Shown: one piece after another, positions 39,801 to 54,500 of the stretch
Layout of the letters: the number at the start of each line of letters is the position of its first letter
Numbering within the stretch: position 1 is the first letter of the stretch
Origin: Dugong dugon
Lineage: Eukaryota; Chordata; Mammalia; Sirenia; Dugongidae
DNA length: 64,000 nucleotides
Direction of reading: 5' to 3'
NCBI GenBank assembly: GCA_030035585.1
Contig: CM057473.1
Coordinates: 10,962,501 to 11,026,500, forward strand
Position numbers and translations under genes: made by a program
The notes under the pieces: generated by a model
Told to the model about the DNA's origin: nothing
Seen by the model: only the letters and a program-made list of their open reading frames with translations
Database searches by the model: none

Positions 39801-42800
39801 AGATTTGGCCACCCACAAACCTGGGAAAAAGAATGTGGTCTCCTTGGGTCATTGTCTGATCATTTAACTCTTAAAACCCTAAAGAGTTTAGATGACCAGC
39901 TGCTTATATTGGAGACTTAGCTCTCTCTCTCTCAAGCTTCTTAAATTCTTAAAATATGAGACTCATCCGAATTTTCTCTCTCAACTTTCCTGCTGGATGA
40001 CAACACATAGAAACTTCAGCCTCTACATTTCATACATGTGTTATTAATTATATTCTATGACCACAAATGCTTACAGAAGAGATTTGAAAACTAAGGGAAA
40101 CCATCCCAGCTTATTTTTCCTTTGACTAGTCTTCAGGAAGCCAAAGGAAAAAGAACCATTTAGTTTGAAGTGCAGAACATGGAAACAATGGTCTGGCATT
40201 GCTTAACTGTCATATTTTACAACTGTCAGGGAGGAAATTAGTTACCCCGATTTCTTAGGTACTCTACAGTGAAGGACTATAATTCCCTTCTCCTTTGGTA
40301 AAGATAGTTCTCTGACTCACTCTTCTATTTTAAAACTGGTCCTACACATCCAATTGACTGCTATATGTTGGCAAACAATGGTATTTGCAATGAAGAAGTC
40401 GTCGGTCTTACAAAATTCTACCATGCGATCTCTGGCATTGTTTCTATCACCTGACCCTGGTCTGAGCCACCATCATTTCTTATCTGGATAACGTTATAGT
40501 CTTCTGATTGGTCTTCTGCTTCTACTCTGCTCTTCCAGAATTTAAGCTCAACACATTCCCTCCCTAAATGTGATCCTTTAAAAAGCTAAGTCACTCTTGG
40601 TCAAAACCTTGGAATTCATCCCCATCCTTATACCGATCCCTATCCCCATCACACCCCACCCCATAAAGGTAAAAGTCCTTACATTGGCCTAGAAAGCCCT
40701 ACAAGATCTGGCCTCCAGTGCCTTTGAAATCTCCCGTCTTCTATTCTCCCTCTCCCTCTGCTCTAGAGACAATGGCCATCTTGTTCCTCCTTAAGTAGAC
40801 CAGGCTCTGGCTGTTTCTCTGCCTGGAAGACTCTTCCTTCAGATGTCTCCTAACTTCCTCACTTCTTCAAGTCTTTGCTCAAATGACATTCCTTAATGAG
40901 GTCTACTCTAGTCTATTTTACATCCCAACCCCATCTTCACCCAACCTTTCCTCCTCCACTCCTGATTCCCTTTATCCTGTTTTGATTTTTCTTTTCTCCA
41001 CAGAACCTATTAGCTCCTAACATACTGTATGATGTGTGTATGCATTGAGGGCAATGAGCTTTATTTTCTTTACCGATAATTCCAAGGGTCAAGAACAATG
41101 CTTGATACGAGAAGATACTCAACTATTTGCTAAATGAATGGATATGAAATTAATCGTAGAGAAGATAGAATGGAATATAAAGAGCTACACACCTTTACTT
41201 TTTTAAAATTGGGGGATGGGCTACACAGATTAAACAATGAAAGATTCTGAAGCAGCCAATTTTGAAACTAAGAATATTTAGTTTATCACAACATCACTAT
41301 GGAGAATTAATTTTCATATTTTGCTACAAAAAATTAAGTATATGAATATACTTAATGCCACAAATGAAAGGAGTCAACTCAGAAATGCCTTTCTGAGTAG
41401 TAACCTAAAATATGATTTTAAAAAGCCACAAATCATTGTTTTTAAAAAAAACTTTGTCATTATAAAATTAAAAGTTTAATAAAAAAAATTCTAATTTTAA
41501 TAACAAAGTGAGAGGTTTTACTTTTTAAAATAAAATTATCTGCTTTTTTTTAAGTTTTGATATACAATTGAAAACAGCATCATAATCAAATGTTGATCTA
41601 TCTACAGTAACAGATTAATTTTTTTGGTGTCTAATGCAAGTGTGCATTGTATCTCAGAGGTTTCTTTGGGAGCTCCAGGAATACACTGTGATTAAAAAAT
41701 ATGTTCCATAGTCAATTATGTTCTGAAAATGCTCATCTAGAACAACCTTACATGTTCAATCGCTCCTCCTTAAATCTTAACAAACACCCTCTTCAGAGCT
41801 ACATCTATCTTCTCAAGGACAAAGGACACGTTTATTTAGTCTTCCTTATCTTTTTCCACACAGTCTTCTCTTGTAGGGGAGGTGTGGGCAGGAGCAAAAG
41901 CAATTGTCTCCTCTCCATTAAAATGTTTTCCAACCTTTAAGGTTCCTCTCAAGTCTCAATACCTCTAAGTTTCCCTGTGAAAACTCTCGGTACCACTCCA
42001 GACTGCCCATAACACTTTCTTCTCCAATCCACTCTGATACAATTAAATAGACTTCTATGACTAGTCACATTTCATGGCTTTTGTGACACCACTCTCTCCT
42101 GATTTGTGTCTCTGATGCTTCTTTCCTCTGTCCTCTCCCTCAGTCCATCCAGTGAATGTTACCATTTCCTAGGGCTCCTTGCCCTGGTGGTCCAAACAGA
42201 AAGGTTTGTGGTTCAAACCCACCCAGCAGCTCTGCAGGAGAAAGACCTAGCAATCTGCTCGCACAAAGATTACAGCTTGCAAAACCCTACAGGGCAGTTT
42301 CATTTTGTCATTTAGGGTCACTATGAGTTGGACGAGACTAGACAGCACCCAACAGCAACAGGACCAGCACCCCTTGGCATTTGTTTCTCCCATTCTCCAT
42401 GCTTTCCTTGGGTGTTTTCTTGTGAGTGCACAGTTTCAATTATGATATAATGCTAATGGTTTCCATACATGAATGGGCAATAATATCTCTCCAGGTCCAA
42501 TTTTTAAAAATTCAAGTAAATCTACGTACGATAAACTGCATCGATTAAAAGTGTACAACTCATGTATACACTCACAGAACTGCCACCACAAGCAAGACAC
42601 AGGACATTTCCTTATGCCCTTTTACCATCCATTCCTCCCACCAATCCCTTTGTCACTATGGGTTAGCTTGCATTTTCTAGATTTTTATGTAAATAGCATG
42701 TACTCTTTTGTGTTCACATCCAAATTTTGAACTTCTTAATTTCCTTTTAGAGTTCCTACAGACCCAAACCCACTGCCATCGAGTCCATTCCAACTCATAG

Positions 42801-45800
42801 ACACCCCAATAGGGTTTCCAAGGCTGTAAATCTCTATGGAATCAGACTGTCACATCTTTCATCCTCAAAGCCCCTGGTGGTTTCAAACTGCCGACCTTTC
42901 ATTTAGCAGTCGATTGCTTTGATCACTGCACCACCAGGGCTCCACAGAGTTCCCACAAATACATCCCAAAATAATCTGTTCTAAGTTAAAGTCTCAGACC
43001 TATTCTCTTGTTTTCATTCCCTTTTCTTGGTTGGTGGTACTCATATCTGTTCAGTCACTAAACGTAGGAGTCTTAGCATTTTCCTTCATTCTATTGCAGG
43101 ACTTATTGCACCTCCCCATTCATCTGAAGTTCTCTACTGCAGGACTTAATGGAACCTTTGACATGCTAAGGAGCATTGTGACTCTCTCAGGGGGTATATT
43201 ATTTAGAGAATGAAACACTGGTGTAGAATAAGACCCAAAAAGTCCAAGAGGAAACCATGTAGGGGATTTGAGAAGAGGCAGTCAGGGAAATAAGAGAAAA
43301 ACTAGAGGAGAATGATGTCATGGAAGTCAAGGATGGACAGACTTCAAGGAGAGAATGTCAACAACCTCTGATGAGGTGAATTGACGTGGATAGTCCCCCA
43401 AGTCAAGAGAGGTCAAGAAAGATGCTGACTGAAAGTAAGCATTGGATTTAGGAATTAGCAAATTATTGGTGATGCAGTGATAGCAATTTCAACAGCATGG
43501 GAAAGGTGCAGTTTGCAGTGTGTTGAATCATCAGGAAGAAAATGGAGATAATACATGTAGACAACAGTGTTGAGAAATTTGGTTGTAGGATTATGGTGGG
43601 TTCCCCGCCCCTCACACTTAGAGGCTTAAGCATGTTTATAGCCTGTGGTGAAAGAGTTGGTATTGAAAATAAGTTGGAGATCTACGAGAGAACAGGCAAC
43701 TGCTGGAGCAAAGGATCCAAGGAGACTGGAAGAAGAGGATCGAGAGCATAGGTAAGAAATTAGCTTTGTCATACAAGGGACACAGTCATGGAAACTTCTT
43801 ATGCACAACCAAACACCTCCTGGGAGTAAGATACTAGGCTTGAAGGTGAAGGACCATAGCCTCGGGGGACTATCCATGTCAACTGGCATAATATAGTGCA
43901 TAAAAACAATGTTCTACATCCTACCTAGGTGAGTAGCGTCTGGGGCCTTAAAAGCTTGCAAGTGGCCAACTAAGATACAACTAGTGGTCTCTTCATGTGC
44001 AGAGTAAAGGAGAGTGAAGAAAACCAGAGACTCAAGGGTGCAATTAGTCCGAAGCACTAATAGACCACATGAACCACAGCCTACATGACCCTGAGACCAG
44101 AAGAACTACATGGTGCCCGGCTACCACTACTGACCTCTCTGACCAGGATCACAATAGAAGGTCACAGACAGAGTGGGAGGAAAAAATGTAGAACAAAAAA
44201 ATCAAATTAATTAAAAAAAAAAAAAAAAACAGACTTACTGGCCTGATAGAGACTGAAGGAACCCCCAACACTATGGGTCTATAACACCCCTCTGACTTGG
44301 AACTGTAGCCATTCCCAGAAACCACCTTTCAGCCAAGCAACAGACAGGCCTATAAAATAAACAATAACACACAAAAATAATGTGCGCCCTAGAACAAACA
44401 ATTATAAAATATCGAAAGGGCAACATTTGCCCAAAAGCATAGATAAGAAGGCAGGAAGGGGAGGAAAACCAGACTAAAGGAAAGGGGGAAACCAGGGCAA
44501 AAATGGGGGAGTGCTGACACAATGTGGGTATCACAACCAACGTCATGGAACACTTTGTGTACAATTTGTTGAATGGGAAACGAATTTGCTCTATCAACTT
44601 TCACCTAAAACACAAGAAAATATTTTAAAAAGTAGAAGAAATTAGCTTTGGACAGAAGATACCCCTCTTCTTTTGATTCAGGAGACGAAGAGCTAAGGAT
44701 GAGTATACAAGCATATCTCGAAGATACTGCAGGTTCGGTTCCAGACCACCACAATAAAATGAATATCACAATAAAGTGAGTCACACAAACTTTTTTGTTT
44801 CCTAGTGCATATAAAAGTTATGTTACCACTATACTATAGTCTATTAAGTGTGCAATAGCATTGTGTCTAAAAAAGCAATGTACATACCAAAATCAAAAAA
44901 TACTTTATTGCTAAAAAATGCTAACCGTCATCTGAGCCTGCAGTGAGTTTTACTCTTTTTGCTGGTGGAGGGTCTTGCTTCGATGTTGATGGCTGCTAAC
45001 TGATCAGGGTGGTAGTTGCTGGAAGTTGGGGTGGCTGGAAATTTCTTAAAATAAGAGAGCAATGAAGTTTGCTGCATCGATTGACTCTTCCTTTCACGAA
45101 AGATTTCTCCGTAGCGCGTGACGCTGTTTGATAGTATTTTACCCACAGTGGAACTTCTTTCAAAATGGAAATCAATCCTCTCAAACCCTGCCACTGCTTT
45201 CTGACTAAGTTTATGTAATATTCTAATATTATGTAATATTCTAAATCCTTTGTTGTTGTTTCAACAACGTTCACAGCATCTTCACCAGGAGTAGATTCCA
45301 TCTCAAGAAACCACTTTTGTTGCTCATCCATCAGAAGCAACTCCTTATCCACTTCTAATTCTAGTTCTTTTGCTAATTGCACCACATCTGCAGTTACTTT
45401 CTCCACTGAAGTCTTGAACTCCTCAAAGTTATCCACGAGGGTTGGAATCAACTTCTTCCAAACTCCTGTTAATGTTGATATTTTGGCCTCCTTCTATGAA
45501 TTACGGATATTCTTAATGGCACCTAGAATGGTGAATCCTTTCCAGAAGGTTTTCAATTTACTTTGCCCAGATCCATCAGTGGAATCACTATTTATAGCAG
45601 CTATAGCCTCATGAAATGTATTTCTTAAATAATAAGAGTTGAAGTCAAAATGACTCCATGATCCATGGGCTGCAGAATGGATGTTGTGTTAGCAGGCATG
45701 AAAACAACATTAATCTCCTTGTATATCTCCATCAGAGCTCTTGGGTAACCAGGTGCATTGTCAACGAGCAGTAATATTTTGAAAGGAATCTTTTTTTCTG

Positions 45801-48471
45801 AACAGTAGGTCTCAACGGTGTGTCTAAAATATTCAGTAAACTATGTTGTAAACAGATGTGCTGTCATCTAGTCTACAGTAGATCTAGCATAATTCTCAAG
45901 GGCCCTAGGATTTTCTGAATGGTAAATGTGCGCCGGATTCAACTTAAAGTCACCTGCTGCGTTAGGTCCTAACAAGAGAATCAGCCTGTCCTTTGAAGCT
46001 TTGAAGCCGGGCGTTGACTTCTCCTCTCTAGCTATGAAAGTCCTAAATGGCATCTTCTTCCAGTATAAAGCTGGTTTGTCTACATTGAAAATCTGCTGTT
46101 TAGTGTAGCCACCTTCAATCAATTTTCTTGGCTAGATCTCCTGGATAACTTGCTGCAGCTTCTCCATCAGCACTTGCTGCTTCACCTTGCACTTTTCTGT
46201 TATGGAGATGGCTTCTTTCCTTTAACCTCATGAACCCACCTCTGCTAGCTTCCAACTTTTCTTCTGCAGCTTCCTCACCTCTCTCAGCCTTCACAGAATG
46301 GAAGGGAGTGAGGGCCTTGCTCTGGATTAGGCTTTGGCTTAAGGGAACTTTGTGGTTGGTTTGACCTTCTATCCAGACTATTAAAGTTTCTCCGTATCAG
46401 CAATAAGGATGTTTTGCTTTTTTATCATTCGTGTGTTCACCAGAGGAGCATTTTCAATTTCCTTCAAGAACTTCTCCTGTGCCTTCACAGCTTAGCTGTT
46501 TGGTGCAAGAGGCCTAGCTTTCAGCCTATTTTAGCTTTTGACATGCTTTCCTCACTAAGCTTAATAATTTCTAGCTCTTGATTTAAAGTGAGAGACATGT
46601 GATTTTTCCTTTCACTGAACACTTAGAGGCCATTGTAGGGTTATTAATTGGCCTAATTTCTCAGGGAATAGACAGGCCTGAGGAAAGGGAGACAGACCGG
46701 GGAACAGCCTGTCGGTGGAGCAGTCAGAACACACCCAACATTTATCGATTAAGTTCACTGCCTTATATGGGTGCAGTTCATGGCGCTCCAAACAGTTACA
46801 ACAGTAACATCAAAGATCGCTAATCACAGATCACCATAGCAGATAAAATAATGGAAAAGTTTGAAATATTGCAAGAATCACCCAAATGTGATGCAGAGAC
46901 AGGAAGTGCGCATGTGCTGTTGGAAAAATGATGCTGATAAACTGGCTCAATGCAGGGTTGCCACAAACTTTCAATATGTAAAAAACGCAGTATCTGCGAA
47001 GTGCAGTAAAGTGAAGCGCAATGAAATGAGGTAGATGTGAACAAGTCTGCAATTCATCCTCCTTACCCTTACATGAGTTAGCTTCTTAAAATGCAATGTG
47101 ATCAGCAGCACTATTCAAATTGCAAAAGGTTGGAAACTAAATGTTCATCAACAGATGAATGAATAAATACAATGCAGTACATATATATACTTGCAAATTA
47201 CTGAGCCATAAAGAGAAATGGATTGACCTTAAAAACATCACATTGAGTGAAATACATCAGACACAAAAGGGCAAAAATTATATGATTCCACTTACATGAA
47301 ATAGACAAATGTATCGCCCAAAAAAACCAAACTCATTGCAGTTGAGTTGACTCCAATCCATAGCGACCCTACGGGACAGAGGAGAACTGCCTCATAGGGT
47401 TTCAAACGAGCAGCTGGTGGATACGAACTGCCAATTCTTGGTTAGCAGCTGAGAATTTATTGGCGGTTTCCAGGGGTGGGAGGGAGGGGGATAGGAGGCA
47501 GTGAGTTTCTTTTAAGGTGGTGGAATAATTTGGAAAAGGATAGTTGTGATGGTTGCACAACATAATGAACGTAATTAATGTCACTGAATTGTACATGTAA
47601 AAATTGTTATATTGGAAAATAACATATATATATATTTAACTACAATAAAAGAAATACAATCTGATCATATTCAGCTTCCTTTCAGAGGCTTCCCCGTACC
47701 TTCAAAACGAATTCCAAATTCCTTCAAATGGTCTTTCAGAACTGCCTCTGACTTTCCAGTGCTCCCTTCGACCACTGTCCTCCACAGTGTTCAAGTTGCT
47801 CAATGTGGGGTCCTCAGTCACTTAGGCTTTTATCACTCTGCAGCATTTTGTCCTCCTTCCAACACACCCTTGTCAAACGGGGAACTTCCAGATTATCCAA
47901 GACTTGCTCAAATATCAGGAAAGGTAAAGGTTTCTCCAGCCTCTTTTTCCCTCCTATACACAGTCATCCCTTCCTCTGTCTAAGGACTTTTTATAAGCCT
48001 TTATTAGTGTTTGTTACAAACTGCTTTTTGCATGTCTGATTCTTTTACTGGATAGTGTGAGGAACCTGATGTTAAGAACTGTTCCACTCACGTTTGTATG
48101 TACATCATACATAACACACCAAAGAAAACAAACCAAACCCTTTGTTGCGGAGTTGATTCTGACTCATAGCAACCCTATAAGACAGGCAAAACTTCCCTAA
48201 AGGGTTCCAATGAGTGGCTGGTGGATTCGAACTGCCAACCTTTCGGTGGGCAGCTGAACTCTTAACCACTGTGCCACCAGGGCTCCACATAATACACGGT
48301 AGGAGATAATGAAATACTCATTGTAAACAGAATGGAACATGTTTTTTCTTCAAATCAGATCTGCTCCTGTAAAGATTACAGCTAAGAAAACCCTGTGGGG
48401 CAGCTCTACTCTGTCACACAGTGTCACTATGAGTCAGAATCAACTTGACAGCCCTAAACAACAACAACAAA

Positions 48472-48525
<54 letters not shown>

Positions 48526-51500
48526 TATGAAATGTGGAAAACAAATTATAATGTTCCTTTACTATTAAAGAGAAATACAGGGAAAATTTTACAATAAACA
48601 ATACCTATTTTAACTTATAAATGCTTGTACATGAGTACCCTAGAAGACACAATGAAGAAGTCAGATACTTGCCTGCACTTATAATGATAAATTGGATTTA
48701 AGGAAAGTAAGATCAGCAGCCATTCTAAACAGCACAGGAAAAATAAGGAAGAGGGTCACTGCAGACATTAGCATAGCAACTGTAGATTCAGTTATATATT
48801 AAGACAGCACAAAAATATACTAGTGTTTATATGTAAAATAGAGTTTGATCTCGGCTCAGATAATGATAAAGTTTTTGCTCATATGAACATGCAATGGGAC
48901 TTGGGAATGTCATGAAGAGTGAGTGTCATGGATTGAATTGTGTCCCCCATAAATATCTGTCAACTTGGTTAGGCCATGATTACCAGTATTGTGTGGTTGT
49001 CCTCCATTTTGTGATCGAGGTAACTTTCCTATGTGTTATAAATCTTAATCTCTGCCTGTGGTTAATGAGGCAAGATTAGATTGCTGAAAAGGATTAGGGT
49101 GGGATGTAACACCCTTACCCAGGTCACATCCCTGATCTAATGTAAAGGGAGTTTCCCTGGGGGTGTGGCCTGCACCACCTTTTATCTCTCAACAGATAAA
49201 AGGAAAGAGAAGTGAGCAGAGAGAGGGGGATCTCATACCACCAAGAAAGCAGCGCTGGGAGCAGAGCATGTCCTTTGGACCTGGGGTTCCTGTGCAGAGA
49301 AGCTCCTAGTCCAGGGGAAGACTGATGACAAGGGCCTTCCTCCAGAGCTGACAGAGAAAGAAAGCCTTTCCTTGTAGCTGACATCCTGAATTTGGACTTC
49401 TAGCCTACTAGACTGTTATAGTAGCACTAGACGACAAAGACAGTGAGGAACACAGGAAAATTCTTTGTTTCACAAGATTGTCACTGCAAGATATTTAACA
49501 GCCCTGGTCCCTGCCCAGTAAATCTACAGCAACCACTCATCATCATGACTATCAAATATACCCCACAAAATTCCACAATAACCCCTGGGACAATACCACA
49601 CCCCCCTCCTGTTGGTAGTCCCTGATTAATTCTTTGAGCACCCTCTCGGCAAACAGAAACTTGAAAGCTTTGTTTTATAAACTGACAACACTTATCCAGC
49701 TTATCCAGCTAATGAAACATGACTATAAAATTATTTTATTAAGTTTCATTGGTGACACTTGTTCTCACAAACCTGTTGCTGTCAAGTCAATTCCAACTCA
49801 TAGCAACCCTATAGGACAGAGAAGAACTGCCCCATAGGGTTTCCAAGGAGCAGATGGTGGATCGAATAGCTGATCTTCTGGTTAGCAGCCGAGCTCTTTA
49901 CCGCTGCACCACCCCCGATTCTCACAAAATAAACTACAAAAGAGGTATCAGAGAGGACAGGATTTATTCAAGACTTTTTTTAAAATTCCGTTTGGAGAAT
50001 CTTCAGCTCAGTTATTTTCTGACCTCTCCAGACTTTTAATTACTCACTGCTCCAAATTTAAGTCCAATGTAATTCTTCCTACTCACGATATGCTGTATTT
50101 CAAATAAAAACATTTTCAGCTAAGAAAAATTTAACTAATTTTGATGAGTTTAGCTGGGATAATTGGTGTCTCTTAAGTATCTTTATCTCTCAAAAATGAT
50201 ATGCTTAAAGATATATATTTTTTTTTCATTTTAGGCAGGTACTAACATATTTTTAACAGATCTTAAAGTTCTCTGATCCAAATCTTTAATAAAAGTCTTT
50301 CAAAAGGCAAATGTATAATGAAATCATAGCCCAGATTTCTCCACCATCAAAGATATAACCCCGAGACTCATACTAATTAAGCAATTAAGTGCCAGAAGCC
50401 TAATTAGGAATCTTGGACTCAACGTTTTCAAAGACTCCCAACTACTTCCTGACTAATCCTGTTTCCATAGAAACTAAGTTGGGAAATAGTAAAAGAAAAA
50501 AGAAATTACAAAATGCTACAAAATACATCAGCTAAATGAGTTATTTATCTCAAAAGAAAGAAAAAAAGACCTTTGTGTCCTACATAACAATTTGAAAAAT
50601 ACAAGTGCAAAATTTAAGTAAAAAAAAAAAAGCATGATATGTAAAAATACTTTATCTTTGTTTAAGACAGTATTACTGTTTTTCTTTTAATGTCAACTAT
50701 TAGAATGAAGGTCAGAAAAATCACAGGGACTTTTTCTATTTCCCTTTTAAATGATCTATAATGCTGTTAGAGTGGCTTAACTGAATAATAAATCCTTCAC
50801 AATGTTGAATGTGCTCACATTTGGATATTTTCCCATTTGGTTAGACAATATTTTTAGATCACGAAATATTCATTATAGGCTTATGGATCACCTTCATGTT
50901 AATATTCCTTTGAATTAAATCTGAGTTGTGCATGTGCAAGGTGTTTATACATGCTAAGAGACAAAAACAGACAAAAATACCAAACCCGTTGCCATCGAGT
51001 CGATTCCGACTCATAGCAACCCTATAGGACAGAGCAGGACCGCCCCAGATGGTTTCCAAGGAGCGCCTGGTGGATTCGAACTGCCAACATTTTGGTTAGT
51101 AGCTGAGCTCTTAACCACTGAGCCATAGGGTTTCCAGCCACACTCTAAATATACTAAATCTCTAAAAGTACTTTAAAGATACATTAGAATATTTAGGCTA
51201 CTAGAAACATTCTAAACAGAATGTTCAAATTATTATGATAGAAATTATTAGCCACCCCCACTGTGGGATACTGTATGCTGATTCTAAATCTACACATAAC
51301 ACAACACAAGCTCTCTCCTCCGTCTGTGCTTTTATAAAGCCTAAGTGAACACCAGAGCCCTTGTGGCGTGATGGGGTTAAGTTCTATGGCTGCTAACCAA
51401 AAGGTCAGCAGCTGGAATCCACCAGCTGCTCCTTGGAAACCCTATGGGGCAGTTCTACTCCAACCTATAAGGTCGCTATGAGTTGGCAATGGGTTTGGTT

Positions 51501-54500
51501 TTTTGGGTTTAAGTGAACACCAGAAGAGAGCACCTTCATTTCCCCTGAAATCTCCTTAGATTTTTACCTTCTTCCCTGGTGGCACAGTGGTTAAGAGCTC
51601 AGGCTATCGACTTGACAGCAATGGGTTTGATTTGGTTTTATACTTTCCAAACAGTGTATTCTTCATATGTTCATCCCCCACATAAGAAAGAATGTGGAAT
51701 TTGGAGTCAGTTGCTCTGACTTTAACTCCTGCTTCTGTGTGTCCCTATAAACATTCTAAGCCTCTGTTTCTCACCTATCAAACTGATAAAAATAGTATCA
51801 TGTACCTTCTCCAGTCATCATGCTTGGTAAAGTAGAAGATCAGCTGAAAAGACGACCCTCAACTAGGTGAACTGACAGAGTGGCTGTCAGAATGGGCTCA
51901 AGCATACCTACTATATGAGCATAGCACAAGACCAGGTGATCGTTCGTTCTGTTATACATGAGATCGTTATGAGTCAGAGCCAACTCCATAGCATCTAAGG
52001 ACATGTACCTCACAGGGATGCTAACGCAACAATTAAATAAAATAATTTCTGTGAAAACATTTTGTCAATTGTAAAGTTCTACTTAAACGCTAACTTTATT
52101 TTTCTTTACTTTTTAATTCCTCAGGTTACTCATTACTTCACCCTGATCTTTTCCCATCATTCTTCATGGCGTCCAGATAACTGACTTCCCAACATTCCTC
52201 CTGGGCTTCCATGACACTGGTTCTGTTGATTGTCTTTTATTTCTCTGGGCACTTTTTCTTCATTGTCTCTGCTCCTTTGCGTTATTTAACTAAGTACATT
52301 CTCCAGAGTTCAGTCTTTTGCCCTCTTTTAAGCTTCCTCGTAGTGGTTAAGAGCTCAGCTGCTAACCAAAAGGTCGGCAGTTCAAATCCACCAGCTGCTC
52401 CTTGGAAATTCTATGGGGTAATTCTACTCTGTCCTATAGGGTCGCTATGAGTCGGAATCGACTCCACGGCAACAGTTTTTTAATCTTCCTCCACATTTCC
52501 CCCTAGACCACATCAACAATTCTCTTCTCATTTAACACTTAGATACTTAGACACAGACAATTTCTACTGCACACTTCTCATCCTCTTTCCAATGGTCTAT
52601 AAAGACATTTCTAGTTGGATATTTTGTTGCCTCATGAAATCGAATAATCATTGCTTCTCAATTTGAATACTGTGACTTCTCTGGTTCTTTGGGTTCACAA
52701 CCTTGGAATTACTGTCTTGGTTTGTTTGATGTCCCCTATATTTAATAACTACTAAATCTTACCCATTTCTATTTTCAGTGCCTTCTGGATTTAACGCTAC
52801 CTAAACAATTTTGATAGCTCACACATTAATCCTGGATTCCATCGTCTAATAACTGGGCTGTAGTTACTTCTTCCTTCATATGTCCATCCTGTAGGTAAGG
52901 GTTCAAATCATTGTTTATTCCAAATATCATAACTGGTATACTGCTTCACTTTTCCAGCAATGTCCTGTTGCTACTGCATCAAACAGAAGCTTTCTGGCAT
53001 AAAACGCAATCAACTCCATGAACACCCAGCCACCTCTGGAGTCCATATCTTGTTCTTTTCCAAAACACACTCTGTGTTCTAACCAAAAAGAACTCTGAAA
53101 GAAGCAGTATAGAATTAAAATACATTCTCAACTACATATAAAATAGTTTTATGATCACAGGCTAAGTGTGGTAAGTTTTTTCCCCCCATTCAAAAATCTT
53201 AACTTATAAAGGACACTAGCAATCATTAAACCAATCCCTCATTTTACAGATGAGGAAAGCAGGACCTAAATATAACTAGTAAACTTTTCTAAAGCCATAG
53301 ATACAAGAGCAGAAATGACTCGATCTAGGTCTTTTGATCCCAAACTCTATTTTATTTATGCCATACTTCTTGCTTCTATGTGAACAAACTTAACACTGAT
53401 GATTTAAGGCATAAAGAGGTCCTTTGAACGTCCACTAGGGACATTTTACATGGACATTTAACTTTTGAATTCAATATGTTACCATTGGCAAATGTATATT
53501 AGAAATATAATTTATAAAATTATTCAATTTAAAAAGTGAAGATTAAACCCCCAAGACTATGGCCCCCAGACACGCTATTAACTCAGAGCTGAAGACACTC
53601 CTGAAGCTCACCCTTCAGCCAAAGATTAGACAGGTCTATATAACAATAACACGCATGAGGAACAAGCTTCTTAGTTCAATCAAATACACAAGACCAAATG
53701 AGCAACACCTGCCCAAAAGCAAAAATGAGAAAGCAAGAAGGGACAGGAAAACTGGACAAATGGACACAGAGAACCCAGGGTGGAAAGGGAAAGGGGGAGA
53801 TCATTGACATATCGCAGGGTTTGCAACCAATATCACAAAACAATTTGTGTATGAATTGTTGAATGAGAAATTAATTTGCTCTTTCACCTAAAACACAACA
53901 AAAAATAAATGAATAAAAAGTGAAGATCAGCTCTAGAGAGAAATGAAGTGCTGATATGCGCTACAACACCAATGAACCTTGAAAATACGATGCTGAGCTA
54001 AATGAGACAGTCACCAAAGGACAAATCCTGAAGGAGCCCACTTGGATGAAATAGGCGAACATACAGAGACCAAAGCTTCTTAGTGGTTATCAGGGACCAC
54101 AGGGAGGGTGGAAAGGGGAAGGCATTGTTCAGGGAGCACTGAGTTTCTGTTATTGGTGGTGGAATAATCTAGAAAAGTCTAGTGGTGAAGGTTGTACAGT
54201 ATGATGAACGTAATCGATGTCATGTGTACAAATTGTACATGTAAAAATTGTTGAATTGGCCAAGTTTTGTCATATACATTTTAACCATAATAATAATTTT
54301 AAAAAAGTGAAGTATTTTTTGCCCACCATCCTAGTCAATGTAAACACGCCCGAGTTACCACAGGAAGATGTAACTCTGGTATTCTTTCAGGCATAAAGTG
54401 AGATTCCATTGGCCTTTGAAAAGACACATTTGCAGTCAACACACACATTGATGAAATAACTTTGCTCACTAAAGAAGTGTTCCTGTAGCCCACTTCCAAA

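Noticed and set aside
48472..48523. Regular short repeats considered as an array
   Set aside because: It is a simple AC microsatellite without spacers. No CRISPR-like structure exists here and the genome is mammalian.
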